Part shown: piece after piece, positions 1 to 8,025 of the stretch
Numbering within the stretch: position 1 is the first letter of the stretch
Layout: each line of letters begins with the position of its first letter
Source of the DNA: Neopusillimonas maritima
Lineage (GTDB): Bacteria > Pseudomonadota > Gammaproteobacteria > Burkholderiales > Burkholderiaceae_B
Reading direction: 5' to 3'
Assembly: GCF_003576595.1 (NCBI RefSeq)
Contig: NZ_NQOU01000003.1
Location: forward strand, 124,001-188,000
Length of the DNA: 64,000 nucleotides
The notes under the pieces: model-generated
Seen by the model: the letters and a program-made list of their open reading frames with translations, nothing else
Database searches by the model: none
What the model was told of the DNA's origin: nothing
Translations under genes and position numbers: made by a program

Positions 1-452
1 GCCTGCTGCGCACGACGAATCAGATTCTCCATAAACGTTTTGTCGCGCATAACGTAGAGCTGAAACCAGAACGGTGCTTGTGTATGCTGGGCCACGTCTT
101 CAATCGAGCAAATACTCATGGTAGACAACGTAAACGGTATCCCGAACTTCTTGGCTGCCATTGCCCCATGCATCTCGCCATTGGCATGCATCATTCCCGT
201 AAGGCCGGTTGGTGCAATAGCGACAGGCATGGCAACGTCTTCGCCCAGCATACGTGTGCGAATAGAACGGTGCTCGATATCCACCGCCACACGCTGACGA
301 AACAGCCATTCCTGTAAATCCTGCTCATTCGCGCGCAATGTCGATTCCGTCCAGGACCCGGAGGCCGCATAATCGTAAAACATACGCGGCATTCGGCGCC
401 GGGCCAGCCGATGAAAGTCTTCGAAACACGTAATTTTGTTCAAATCAGCCAA
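1..452 (-). CDS. FMN-dependent alpha-hydroxy-acid dehydrogenase, L-lactate dehydrogenase type (3' end outside window)
   Basis: The first 150 codons of an LldD/glycolate-oxidase-family flavoenzyme, which oxidises L-lactate or a related 2-hydroxy acid to the 2-oxo acid at the inner membrane face. Visible family signatures: the N-terminal FYDYAASGSWTE segment (residues ~25-36), the FMN-binding APTGLTGM stretch (~80-87), LSTMSICSIEDVA (~110-122) and FWFQLYVMRD (~129-138). The start is taken as a TTG, because AGGAGG lies six bases upstream and homology begins at once. The C-terminal half with the catalytic His and Arg lies beyond the left edge, so exact substrate and intactness cannot be judged. 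Confidence 0.85.
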   Translation of the reverse strand, partial: MADLNKITCFEDFHRLARRRMPRMFYDYAASGSWTESTLRANEQDLQEWLFRQRVAVDIEHRSIRTRMLGEDVAMPVAIAPTGLTGMMHANGEMHGAMAAKKFGIPFTLSTMSICSIEDVAQHTQAPFWFQLYVMRDKTFMENLIRRAQQ

Positions 453-538
453 ACCCGGCCTCCTGTTGCAAAAATGAACCACTCAATGGGCTGTTATATT
501 CAACTTCCCGCATTTGGCTGTCAACTGAACAATGAAAA

Positions 539-567
539 ATGACAACCAAAAATTTATGTGTTATAGT
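539..567 (+). promoter_or_regulatory. sigma-70-type promoter of tRNA-Arg
   Basis: A -35-like ATGACA (539-544) and a -10-like TATAGT (562-567) are separated by exactly 17 bases. They sit 13 bases before the mature 5' end of the tRNA, the expected geometry for a tRNA promoter. Assigned by pattern only. Confidence 0.6.
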
Positions 568-580
568 TCTGCTTCTTTAC

Positions 581-657
581 GCGGCTGTAGCTCAGTTGGA
601 TAGAGTACTTGGCTACGAACCAAGGGGTCGTGGGTTCGAATCCTGCCAGCCGCGCCA
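581..657 (+). tRNA. tRNA-Arg (anticodon ACG), CCA encoded
   Basis: Cloverleaf folds by eye: seven-base acceptor stem GCGGCTG/CAGCCGC, D-loop with AGTTGG, anticodon stem TTGG/CCAA closing a loop with ACG, T-arm GTGGGTTCGAATCCTGC, discriminator G and encoded CCA (655-657). ACG would be modified to ICG and read CGU/CGC/CGA. A hairpin terminator follows, and phage head gene remnants begin within 100 bases of the 3' end, so this tRNA may have served as an integration target. No second copy of its 3' end was found in the window. Confidence 0.95.
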
Positions 658-664
658 GATAAAT

Positions 665-699
665 CAAGGGGTTACAGCTCACAAGGTTGTAACCCCTTG
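665..699 (+). terminator. hairpin terminator after tRNA-Arg
   Basis: Perfect 12-bp inverted repeat CAAGGGGTTACA / TGTAACCCCTTG (665-676 and 688-699) with an 11-base loop, eight bases after the tRNA. The following T-run is weak (TCCGTTTTGG), so it could act in processing as well as termination. Confidence 0.6.
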
Positions 700-751
700 T
701 CCGTTTTGGAACGTCAGGGGTAAACAGCCCTACCGTTTTATCGTGTCACAA

Positions 752-1027
752 TTAAACCGCCATTACTCGATACGGGTTTAGCAGGCGCTCATAGGTTGTG
801 TTGGCATATAGTGGTCGCTCACCCTGTCGCTCACGATTCGCATACAAATCACCCACCTGAAGCAATATAGCCGCCTGTACGGGTGCCGGCACCGGGTTGG
901 GCAATTCGTCCATGTTCAAGTAATCCAGTGCTGCCGCCGTTGCTGCATCAATCATTGCGGTAATGGCTGCATCTTCGTCGTCATGGTCAACACGCAAATG
1001 TAATTTGGCTTGCTCTAGAGTAATCAT
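752..1027 (-). CDS. phage head-tail connector protein (gp6-like), prophage remnant
   Basis: A 91-residue protein of the gp6-like head-tail connector family, small alpha-helical proteins that form the ring below the portal of tailed-phage heads. Typical are the start MITLEQAKLHLRVD, the helix-forming D-rich stretch DDEDAAITAMIDAATAAALDYL and the C-terminal region with LLQVGDLYANRER. It lies 18 bases after the head-tail adaptor gene, suggesting one transcription unit. No capsid, portal, terminase or integrase gene is nearby, so this is a fragment of a prophage or phage satellite. The gene itself looks intact. Confidence 0.75.
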   Translation of the reverse strand: MITLEQAKLHLRVDHDDEDAAITAMIDAATAAALDYLNMDELPNPVPAPVQAAILLQVGDLYANRERQGERPLYANTTYERLLNPYRVMAV

Positions 1028-1045
1028 CCTTCATTCACTCCCGAT

Positions 1046-1345
1046 TCACACATTAAAACGGTGGCTTCGGTTGTTGTTGGGCAAAATGGCTTTAATGTTA
1101 AACACCACGCCATCCCAAACGATTCGCCATTTTGGGGAAACGGTTTGGTAGTGCAAAGTAATACGCCATGTGGTTGCAGATTGTTCAGCGCTGGCCGCCA
1201 GAAATTCCCTGCCGTTCACACCCTCGACACTTGCCCATACTTCACGTAGCGCCACCCACTCTTTGGTAATCGCCCCTGTGTTGGGGTCTTGTATTTCTTG
1301 CTGTTCTTGCAACTCCAAGCGGTGTCGTAGTCGTCCTATTTTCAT
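1046..1345 (-). CDS. phage head-tail adaptor / head closure protein, prophage remnant
   Basis: A 99-residue protein of the phage head closure family (SPP1 gp16 / phage_H_T_join type). The family pattern is clear: start MKIGRLRHRLELQ, the segment GAITKEWVALREVWASVEGVNGREF (split by eye at residues 24-49), then alternating beta-strand residues ending in ILPNNNRSHRFNV. Such proteins cap the DNA-filled head and receive the tail. In this operon the adaptor precedes the connector, the reverse of the usual HK97-type order. Likely no longer functional as a phage, because structural partners are missing. Confidence 0.75.
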   Translation of the reverse strand: MKIGRLRHRLELQEQQEIQDPNTGAITKEWVALREVWASVEGVNGREFLAASAEQSATTWRITLHYQTVSPKWRIVWDGVVFNIKAILPNNNRSHRFNV

Positions 1346-1356
1346 ATCGCCCTCAT

Positions 1357-1542
1357 TTAATTAGTGGTGGCCACCGATTTAATAAAGCCCTCAATCACTA
1401 AAAGAGCTTTATTCACCGCGCCACCTCTGGGGGTTTTGCTGAAACGGCGGCACTCACCCAGTAATCCGCCTCTGCCTATATCCGGTTTACCCGGCCCCTT
1501 GGCAGTCAGGGGTTCATACAAAATCAAATCAAAACTATCCAC
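1357..1542 (-). CDS. small hypothetical protein next to phage head genes
   Basis: A 61-codon open frame 11 bases upstream of the head-tail adaptor and on the same strand. It is Gly/Lys-rich with no family I recognise. The first residues (MDSFDLILYEPL) could be the tail end of a longer, decayed head gene such as a portal or protease, but nothing proves this. It is kept because of spacing and strand; it may equally be non-coding debris. Confidence 0.3.
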   Translation of the reverse strand: MDSFDLILYEPLTAKGPGKPDIGRGGLLGECRRFSKTPRGGAVNKALLVIEGFIKSVATTN

Positions 1543-1660
1543 TACAAGCTCTTGGCTAAGTCGTCTTCTAGCCAGACGTCATAAAAATGTGGCGACGGTT
1601 GCATTGGCCAATAGAAATGCACGCATCGTCTGGGCCCTATTGGCACATGACAGGGAGTAC

Positions 1661-1692
1661 CGGGCTGATTACGCTTGGACGTAATCAGCCCG
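1661..1692. repeat. perfect 12-bp inverted repeat
   Basis: CGGGCTGATTAC (1661-1672) and its exact complement GTAATCAGCCCG (1681-1692) are separated by eight bases. There is no T-run on either side. It lies in the gene-free stretch 1543-2046, between phage debris and hut copy A. It may be a terminator of the lost element or a recombination/regulator site. Confidence 0.5.
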
Positions 1693-1966
1693 GGCCAGAA
1701 AAACAAGGAGTTGATTAAAGTTAGCCTCACCGATTGCTAAAGCAATTAACGTTGATGGTCAACAGGTCAGACCGTGGTTGGCAAAGCCCGGAATCCCCCC
1801 TGCGTTTCAAGCGCGTTTTACTGATTGGGGCACCAACCAGCACATTCCATCAGGGACAGAGTTCAAAAGCTCGATGAAAGTCCGAATGTACGGGTGCAAT
1901 CTTGACCTCAAGACTTCATGTGTTGAAAGCTTGGCAAACAGGGAGCGTCCATGTAGGGGGGATTAC

Positions 1967-1983
1967 CCCTCCATCTCCGCCAA
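1967..1983 (+). repeat. copy of a tRNA-Ser 3' end (attachment-site relic)
   Basis: The 17 bases CCCTCCATCTCCGCCAA match exactly the 3' acceptor end, CCA and next base of tRNA-Ser(GCT) (complement of 42169-42185). The rest of the tRNA is absent: upstream bases only resemble a degenerate T-arm. Short copies of tRNA 3' ends are typical scars of integrated elements. The copy is inverted relative to the tRNA-Ser in this window, so the two are not ends of one present-day element. The 500-base interval 1543-2046 otherwise holds no convincing gene. Confidence 0.55.
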
Positions 1984-1987
1984 GTTA

Positions 1988-2037
1988 AAAACCGCTGACT
2001 TTTAATGGGCTATCCCTAAGTCAACGGTTTTTTTTTT
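1988..2037. terminator. bidirectional rho-independent terminator
   Basis: AAACCGCTGACTT and AAGTCAACGGTTT form a 13-bp stem with one mismatch and a 16-base loop. On the plus strand ten T residues follow. On the minus strand five T residues follow, just after the hutI-A stop at 2047. It would close the hut-A operon and shield it from the phage debris. Confidence 0.75.
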
Positions 2038-2046
2038 GCGTGTGAA

Positions 2047-3276
2047 CTATATGATTTGGCCTTTAAACACCGTTGCGACGCGAGGGTTGAAGCCAATTGC
2101 GTAGGCAAGGTCGCCAGGACGGTCGATGCGCCAAAGGGCGAAATCGGCTGAGTGCCCAATTTGCAGCGTACCTGTTTCCTGATGTAAGCCCAGGGCTTGC
2201 GCGGCCGTTCGCGTAACCCCGGTTAGGGCTTCCAGGGGAGTCATCCGGAACAGTGTACATGCCATGTTCATGGTGAGCAGCAACGACGTTAGTGGTGATG
2301 TACCGGGGTTGCAGTCGGTTGCCAGTGCAATTGGAACGCCATGCTCACGTAATTTATCCATAGGGGGTAAGCGGGTCTCCCTTAGATAATAAAAAGCACC
2401 TGGCAGCAGCACAGCAACGGTGCCGCTCTTGGCCATGGCATGAATGCCTTGCTCGGAGAGGTATTCGAGGTGGTCGGCAGAGAGCCCTTGGTATTGGGCA
2501 ACCAAAGCACTGCCATCTTGGTCAGACAGTTGTTCGGCATGTAGTTTCACGGGCAGGTTGTGTTGCTTGGCTGCCCGAAATACGCGTTCGGTTTGTTCAC
2601 GTGTAAAACCAATCCCTTCGCAAAAAGCATCAACCGCATCAACCAGTCCTTCTGCAACCAGGGCGTCAAGCATATCGTGGGCGACCAAGTTAATGTAGTC
2701 GTCGGTACGCCCTTTGAATTCGGGTGGAACAGCATGGGCACCGAGAAAGGTTGTTTTTACGCGGACTGGGCATTGCATTCCGATTCGTCGAGCAACACTG
2801 AGCATTTTTGCTTCAGTCTCAGTATCCAGCCCGTAGCCTGATTTAATCTCTAACGTGGTGACACCTTCATTCAATAGTGCTTGTACGCGCGGAAGACTCG
2901 CCTCAAAGAGTTCTGTTTCGGTGGCCTTGCGTGTGGCGTGTACTGTGGACACAATACCACCACCTTGACGCGCAATTTCCTCGTAAGGTACGCCATTGAG
3001 CCGTGCTTCAAATTCATTACTGCGATTCCCTGCGTAGACAATGTGCGTATGACAGTCAATAAGACCCGGCGTAAGCCAGCATCCTTGGCCATCGTGTTGA
3101 CGTTTTACTTGTACTTTTTCAAGTAGTTCACTTTGTTTGCCCAGCCAAACGATTCGCCCGTTTTTTGTTGCGATCGCGCCGTTGCGAATCTCTCCATAGC
3201 CTTCACCGGAAACTAAGGTGGCCAAGTGAACATTGATCCAGAGATCGTCCCATTCTGGTTGTACGTTGCTTGTCAT
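2047..3276 (-). CDS. hutI: imidazolonepropionase, hut copy A
   Basis: Hydrolyses 4-imidazolone-5-propionate to N-formimidoyl-L-glutamate, the third step from histidine. The 409-residue length is normal. The amidohydrolase metal motif is intact ([22 protein letters not shown], residues ~72-93), as are the family segment [11 protein letters not shown] (~145), [13 protein letters not shown] (~245) and [13 protein letters not shown] (~320). It is the last gene of hut copy A, 45 bases after hutG, with a terminator following. The paralogue at 33360-34610 is clearly homologous throughout but diverged at both termini and at many surface positions. Confidence 0.95.
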   Translation of the reverse strand: MTSNVQPEWDDLWINVHLATLVSGEGYGEIRNGAIATKNGRIVWLGKQSELLEKVQVKRQHDGQGCWLTPGLIDCHTHIVYAGNRSNEFEARLNGVPYEEIARQGGGIVSTVHATRKATETELFEASLPRVQALLNEGVTTLEIKSGYGLDTETEAKMLSVARRIGMQCPVRVKTTFLGAHAVPPEFKGRTDDYINLVAHDMLDALVAEGLVDAVDAFCEGIGFTREQTERVFRAAKQHNLPVKLHAEQLSDQDGSALVAQYQGLSADHLEYLSEQGIHAMAKSGTVAVLLPGAFYYLRETRLPPMDKLREHGVPIALATDCNPGTSPLTSLLLTMNMACTLFRMTPLEALTGVTRTAAQALGLHQETGTLQIGHSADFALWRIDRPGDLAYAIGFNPRVATVFKGQII

Positions 3277-3321
3277 AAGGGTGCCTTCTGCTGCGCGTTG
3301 GATAGGGTGGGTCTTAATGAT

Positions 3322-4128
3322 TTATTTAAGCTTATCAGCCCAATTCAACATTTCTGTCAAAAATGCTTTGAGTGTTGGCCTTACTTTTTGCGCCAAAGTT
3401 TCATCGAAGGGGTAGGGGTGGGTTTCTTGCATGTAGGTCGCTTCGGACAGTTCGAGCTGCACAGCATGAATGTTTTGTGAGGGTTGCCCATATTTACGCG
3501 TGATGTGCCCACCTTTAAAGCGGCCATTTACCGCCCAGGTATAACCCGATTTTTGGGCGATAGCTTGTAGCGCATTTTGCAGTTCCAGGTTGCACGAACT
3601 GCCGTTTGCGGTACCGATGTTGAGGTCGGGTAATGAGCCTTCAAAGAACCGCGGAACGCGCGAACAAATGGAATGGGCATCCCATAACGGGGCGACCCCG
3701 TGTGCTTGCTTTAGGCGATCTAGTTCAGCATTGAGTTGCTCGTGGTAGGGGGTCCAATAGGCTTGAACTCTACGGGAAATCTCATGGCTGTCGGGTTGGT
3801 AGCCATTTAAATAAACTGGATCGCGGTGGAAAGTGTCGATAGGGCATAAGCCCGTTGTGTCTTGCCCTGGATACAAATTGGCATTGTCTTTAGGGCGATT
3901 CAGGTCGATCACATAACGCGAGTGAGTTGCCACGATGACCGAGGCACCAAGCGCGTCAAGAAAGTCATAAAGTGTTTCAAGGTGCCAGTCAGTGTCTGGT
4001 AAGCGCAAAGCGGCTTCGCTCATATTCTCACGGATATCGTTGGGAATATGGATTCCCGTGTGAGGCATGGACACTAATAGCGGCGTGGTGCCGCGGCGAA
4101 ATTTAAATAGGGGTTCTGAGGCGGTCAT
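3322..4128 (-). CDS. hutG: N-formylglutamate deformylase, hut copy A
   Basis: Hydrolyses N-formyl-L-glutamate to formate and glutamate, the last step of the five-step (HutF-HutG) branch of histidine catabolism. 268 residues. The motifs are TPLLVSMPHTGIHIP (residues ~12-26), RYVIDLNRP (~77), LWDAHSICSRVP (~142), and RFKGGHITRKYG (~205) with histidines for zinc. The start at 4128 is chosen because its MTASEP-type N-terminus matches copy B. The gene begins 23 bases after the hutF stop, in the same operon. Pairing with hutF rather than an HutE/formiminoglutamase fits the two-step branch. Confidence 0.95.
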   Translation of the reverse strand: MTASEPLFKFRRGTTPLLVSMPHTGIHIPNDIRENMSEAALRLPDTDWHLETLYDFLDALGASVIVATHSRYVIDLNRPKDNANLYPGQDTTGLCPIDTFHRDPVYLNGYQPDSHEISRRVQAYWTPYHEQLNAELDRLKQAHGVAPLWDAHSICSRVPRFFEGSLPDLNIGTANGSSCNLELQNALQAIAQKSGYTWAVNGRFKGGHITRKYGQPSQNIHAVQLELSEATYMQETHPYPFDETLAQKVRPTLKAFLTEMLNWADKLK

Positions 4129-4151
4129 AGTTTGCTCGATGAAAACTGGTG

Positions 4152-5531
4152 TTAAGCCAGAAGGGAAGTCATGGCGGTTCTGTAGGCTTGGGCAATGTTG
4201 GCTTCTTGCTGATGCGCACCATTTTGAATACGCCATTGACCACCGACTAAAACGGATTGAATCAACGGATCGCCATGCCTTGAAAACACAAAGCTGTCGA
4301 GAATCTGGTTCTTTTGTTTGCCGAATAAATCAGGGTGTGATGCATTTAAAACCAAGGCGTCGGCACGTTGCCCGGGGGCGAAACCCCTGATTGGGCGCGC
4401 GCTGGCTTGTGCACCTCCAGCCAAGGCTTGCGTATAAAGGTAATGGCCTACCGAGCTTTCTGAATTAGACGCTAAAACATTGCGTTGTCGTCGCGAAAGC
4501 CTTTGCGAGTATTCGTAGAGTCGCAGTTCTTCAGCGACATCAACGGTAATATGGCTGTCGGACCCGATGCCCCATGCGCCATTGGCATTCAAATAATCAA
4601 CGCCGTTGAAAATGCCATCACCCAGATTGGCTTCCGTACTTGGACAAATACCAACAATGGCCCCGCTTTTTGCGACGTTGCGGGTTTCCTGTGGGGTCAT
4701 GTGTGTGGCATGAACCAGACACCAGCGCTCGTTAACATTGAAGTGGTTGAGTAACCATTCTACGGGTCGTTGATTCAGGTGCGTTAAACAATCTTCAACT
4801 TCTTTTGTTTGTTCTGCAATATGGATATGAATGGGCGCTTGAGCACTCCATTTTGTTAACGCATTAACGAGCGTTTGCAATGTAGGTTCACAAACCGCGC
4901 GCAAAGAGTGTGGGGCAACACCATAACGCAAGCCCGCATGTTGTGGAAATTGAGTTTGCAGACGATCCAGCAATGACATAATCCAATGCGGGTCATTGAT
5001 AAATCGCTTTTGTCCTTCGTGCGGGGGTGTTTTTCCAAACCCACTATATTCATACATAACGGGTAAGAGGGTCAGGCCCATCCCCACCTCATTTGCCGCT
5101 TCAATAAGGCAGGTGGAAAGCGCTTCCGGTGTGGCGTAGGGCTGGCCGTTTGGTGCATGGTGGATATAGTGAAACTCGCATGTTGATGTGTAGCCCGCTT
5201 TCAACATTTCGAGATAAAGCTGGCTTGCTACAGCTTTCAGCAGTTCAGGATTGAGCTTTCGCGCGAAGGCATACATGAGCGTTCGCCAACTCCAGAAACT
5301 GTCTTCAGCTGAGGATCGATATTCTGTTAAGCCTGCCATAGCTCGCTGGAAAGCGTGCGAATGCAAGTTTGGCATGCCGGGGATCAATAACTCAACGGAC
5401 GGCAGGTTTTCGGGTGCAGAGTGATTGTTCGCCGATACCTTGGTGAGTATGCCGGCAGCATCCCATTGCATGTGAACATTGTGCGCCCACCCGTTTGGTA
5501 AAAGTGCAACTTGAGCAAAGAGAGCATTCAT
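4152..5531 (-). CDS. hutF: formimidoylglutamate deiminase, hut copy A
   Basis: Converts N-formimidoyl-L-glutamate to N-formyl-L-glutamate and ammonia. 459 residues, an amidohydrolase of usual length. Seen are PGMPNLHSHAFQRAMAGLTE (residues ~51-70, with the HxH metal ligands), CEFHYIHH (~118), APHSLRAVC (~206), PIHIHIAEQTKEVEDC (~234) and GSDSHITVDVAEELR (~322). The start overlaps the hutD stop in an ATGA, indicating translational coupling. It is intact, unlike hutD-A just upstream. Copy B at 31098-32474 is strongly similar along its whole length. Confidence 0.95.
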   Translation of the reverse strand: MNALFAQVALLPNGWAHNVHMQWDAAGILTKVSANNHSAPENLPSVELLIPGMPNLHSHAFQRAMAGLTEYRSSAEDSFWSWRTLMYAFARKLNPELLKAVASQLYLEMLKAGYTSTCEFHYIHHAPNGQPYATPEALSTCLIEAANEVGMGLTLLPVMYEYSGFGKTPPHEGQKRFINDPHWIMSLLDRLQTQFPQHAGLRYGVAPHSLRAVCEPTLQTLVNALTKWSAQAPIHIHIAEQTKEVEDCLTHLNQRPVEWLLNHFNVNERWCLVHATHMTPQETRNVAKSGAIVGICPSTEANLGDGIFNGVDYLNANGAWGIGSDSHITVDVAEELRLYEYSQRLSRRQRNVLASNSESSVGHYLYTQALAGGAQASARPIRGFAPGQRADALVLNASHPDLFGKQKNQILDSFVFSRHGDPLIQSVLVGGQWRIQNGAHQQEANIAQAYRTAMTSLLA

Positions 5532-6127
5532 TCTGTGTGGGCTCCTGGTTGAATGGTTGCGACCAATACGGCGCTGTCTGCGGTAACGGGCTTAAGCGAT
5601 ACTTGGGTTAACGACAAATCAAAACGCAGGTAGTCGAGCGCATTCAGTTCCCAAACGCTGCTTTGTTTATTGGTTTCGCTTTTAACTTGCCAATGCCCTG
5701 TTGGGCAGAATAGCCAGTAAAAACAGGTTGGGTCACACGCTATTTCTGTGGCTTCGCGTACGCTAATGAGAGAGCCAGACACATGCTTGCGGCTCATCAT
5801 GAGGTTCAAGTCTCTGACACCACCCTGATGCAAAACGGCTTTCAACTTGTGCTCACCCTTGAATGGGAACGGCTCGAAGGGTTTCAGCAGGTGTTGTTGG
5901 CCATGATCGAAATTTAACGTTATGTCGTTGCCATGAATTAACGTAATAATGCGATCGACACCGTTGAACTCAGAAAAGTCTGCGTTTTCGTCGATGTCTG
6001 CCACACTAACCCGCCATGCAAAGTCTTCCAGTGTGGCAGATTCGGGCTAGATATCGAGTTCCCTCGTGTACCCACGCCCGTTCTTCCATTTGCTGGCAAC
6101 GATTTGATCGGCGTTCAAGCGTTTCAT
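5528..6127 (-). pseudogene. hutD: hutD copy A interrupted by an amber codon
   Basis: HutD is a cupin-fold protein of uncertain, possibly regulatory, role in Hut regulons. The copy starts at ATG 6127-6125, three bases after hutU, and aligns with hutD-B from the first codons (SKWKNGRGYTRELDI). Codon 27, a Tyr codon in copy B, is TAG at 6049-6047. The frame is otherwise open and homologous to the end, with no second disabling change seen, so the lesion looks recent. A shorter product could start at in-frame codons near 6004 but would lack the conserved N-terminal ~40 residues. The total length of 199 sense positions equals copy B. Amber suppression or sequencing error are the alternatives. Confidence 0.85.
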
Positions 6128-6129
6128 AT

Positions 6130-7854
6130 TTAAATCATAGGCAGTTTTAGGCCATGCTTTTTGGCGCAGGCAATTGCGGTTTCGTAGCCTGCATCAGCAT
6201 GACGCATTACGCCTGAACCGCAATCGTTAATCAATACCCGAGCTAATCGTTTTTCTGCCGCATCGGTGCCGTCGGCAACGATCACCATGCCCGCGTGCTG
6301 GGAATAGCCCATGCCTACACCGCCGCCGTGATGGAAGGATACCCAGCTGGCCCCACCTGCGGTGTTGAGCAGAGCATTGAGTAATGGCCAGTCAGAAACG
6401 GCGTCAGTGCCATCTCGCATACTTTCCGTTTCCCGGTTCGGGCTAGCCACCGAGCCTGTGTCAAGGTGGTCTCGGCCAATGACAATAGGGGCTTTAAGCT
6501 CACCTTTACGAACCATTTCATTGAACGCAAGGCCCGCAAGGTTGCGTTCGCCCAACCCCAACCAGCAAATACGGGAGGGTAAGCCCTGAAAGGCAATACG
6601 CTCTTTGGCCATGTCGAGCCAGCGTGCGACCGATTTGTTTTCCGGAAAAAGTTCTTTGATTTTTGCGTCGGTTTTGTAAATATCTTCTGGGTCGCCTGAA
6701 AGTGCTACCCAACGGAATGGACCTTTGCCTTCACAGAAAAGTGGGCGAATGTAGGCAGGCACAAAGCCGGGAAAATCAAACGCATTTTTTACTCCGGCAT
6801 CAAAAGCGACTTGGCGGATGTTATTGCCATAATCAACTGCGGGAATACCCATTGAGTGGAAGTCTAGTATGGCTTGTACATGATCTGCGCATGATTGGGT
6901 TGCCTGACGCGTTAATTCTGCATGTTGAGTGGGGTCTGCCTGAGCGGCTTTCCATTGTTCAACTGTCCAGCCTTTAGGCAGGTAACCATTCACAAGGTCA
7001 TGAGCCGAAGTTTGGTCGGTGACCAGGTCAGGTTTGATTCCGCCCGCTTTTGCTCGACGCACAAGCTCTGGCAGAATGTCTGCAGCATTGCCTAATAACG
7101 CAATGGAAACGGCCTCCTTGCGTTCAGTGTGATGCTTCACCATGGCTAACGCTTCATCAAGGTCTTTGGCTTGTTTGTCGACATAGCGTGTACGCAAACG
7201 GAAGTCGATGCTGCTTTGTTGGCATTCGATGTTAAGCGATACGGCACCAGCCAAAGTGGCGGCTAAAGGTTGTGCACCACCCATACCTCCTAAGCCAGCC
7301 GTCAGAATCCAGCGCCCCGACCAGTCACCATTAAAGTGTTGGCGGCCTGCTTCGACGAAGGTTTCATAAGTGCCTTGAACAATGCCTTGACTACCAATGT
7401 AGATCCAGCTTCCAGCGGTCATTTGGCCATACATGAAAAGGCCTTTCCGGTCGAGCTCGTTGAAGTGTTCCCAATTTGCCCACTTCGGAACCAGGTTGGA
7501 GTTGGCTATCAATACACGGGGCGCATCGGGGTGCGTTTTAAAAATACCTACTGGTTTGCCAGATTGAATGAGTAATGACTCATCATCCTCGAGGTTTTTG
7601 AGAGAGTCTAAAATTTGATCGAAACAAGCCCAGTTTCGCGCCGCGCGACCAATACCACCATAAACAACCAGGTGTGTCGGATTCTCTGCTACCTCGGCAT
7701 CAAGGTTATTTTGAATCATGCGGTACGCAGCTTCGGTTACCCAGCTTTTGCAAGTTTTTTCACTGCCGCGCGGTGCACGAATGACACGGCTTGGATCGAT
7801 ACGAGAATCTTGAGTCGCGAGAGGGGAGGTAATAGTATTCACGATGTTTGTCAT
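6130..7854 (-). CDS. hutU: urocanate hydratase, hut copy A
   Basis: NAD-dependent urocanase, hydrating urocanate to 4-imidazolone-5-propionate in the cytoplasm. 574 residues, slightly longer than usual because of an N-terminal extension. Seen are [13 protein letters not shown] (residues ~63-75, NAD region), [17 protein letters not shown] (~277) and the urocanase signature [10 protein letters not shown] (~413-422) with the catalytic Cys. A 69-residue run from FKTHPDAP to EAGRQH is identical to copy B, while other parts differ. First gene of the minus-strand operon. Its promoter carries a HutC-type operator at 7925-7936. No histidine ammonia-lyase gene accompanies it. Confidence 0.96.
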   Translation of the reverse strand: MTNIVNTITSPLATQDSRIDPSRVIRAPRGSEKTCKSWVTEAAYRMIQNNLDAEVAENPTHLVVYGGIGRAARNWACFDQILDSLKNLEDDESLLIQSGKPVGIFKTHPDAPRVLIANSNLVPKWANWEHFNELDRKGLFMYGQMTAGSWIYIGSQGIVQGTYETFVEAGRQHFNGDWSGRWILTAGLGGMGGAQPLAATLAGAVSLNIECQQSSIDFRLRTRYVDKQAKDLDEALAMVKHHTERKEAVSIALLGNAADILPELVRRAKAGGIKPDLVTDQTSAHDLVNGYLPKGWTVEQWKAAQADPTQHAELTRQATQSCADHVQAILDFHSMGIPAVDYGNNIRQVAFDAGVKNAFDFPGFVPAYIRPLFCEGKGPFRWVALSGDPEDIYKTDAKIKELFPENKSVARWLDMAKERIAFQGLPSRICWLGLGERNLAGLAFNEMVRKGELKAPIVIGRDHLDTGSVASPNRETESMRDGTDAVSDWPLLNALLNTAGGASWVSFHHGGGVGMGYSQHAGMVIVADGTDAAEKRLARVLINDCGSGVMRHADAGYETAIACAKKHGLKLPMI

Positions 7855-7923
7855 CCCTTTTAGGTCACGTTGGTGGCGGACGATCGTTTAAAGAAAGTCA
7901 CTTTTCCAGAAAAACACCTTTTG

Positions 7924-7952
7924 ATTGTATATACAAGTCAAGTGACTTTCAA
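7924..7952 (-). promoter_or_regulatory. promoter of hut operon A
   Basis: On the minus strand TTGAAA (7952-7947) and TACAAT (7929-7924) are separated by 17 bases. The -10 element falls inside the palindromic operator, so a bound HutC would exclude RNA polymerase. Pattern-based. Confidence 0.5.
7925..7936. promoter_or_regulatory. HutC-type operator between hutU-A and the acyl-CoA ligase gene
   Basis: TTGTATATACAA is a perfect 12-bp palindrome, matching the TGTATA-N-ACA class of sites bound by HutC (GntR family) repressors. The same motif with one change occurs at 13528 and 24210, in both cases at a promoter of a hut-linked gene next to a HutC gene. Its place in a 171-base divergent intergenic region suggests joint control of both directions. 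Confidence 0.7.
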
Positions 7953-8025
7953 TACAATTGAATAGAAAATTGGAACCCTTGATTCCTCATAACACCCTTA
8001 TTCAAAATTTCTCTAATTAAGCGGG

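Noticed and set aside
1778-1985. tmRNA or other structured RNA gene ending in CTCCGCCA and followed by a terminator
   Set aside because: No tRNA-like 5' half, tag-peptide frame or acceptor partner could be paired; the 3' end is explained as a tRNA-Ser scar.
4129-4236. N-terminal extension of hutG-A
   Set aside because: It overlaps the end of hutF-A and has no counterpart in copy B; the ATG at 4128 gives the family N-terminus.
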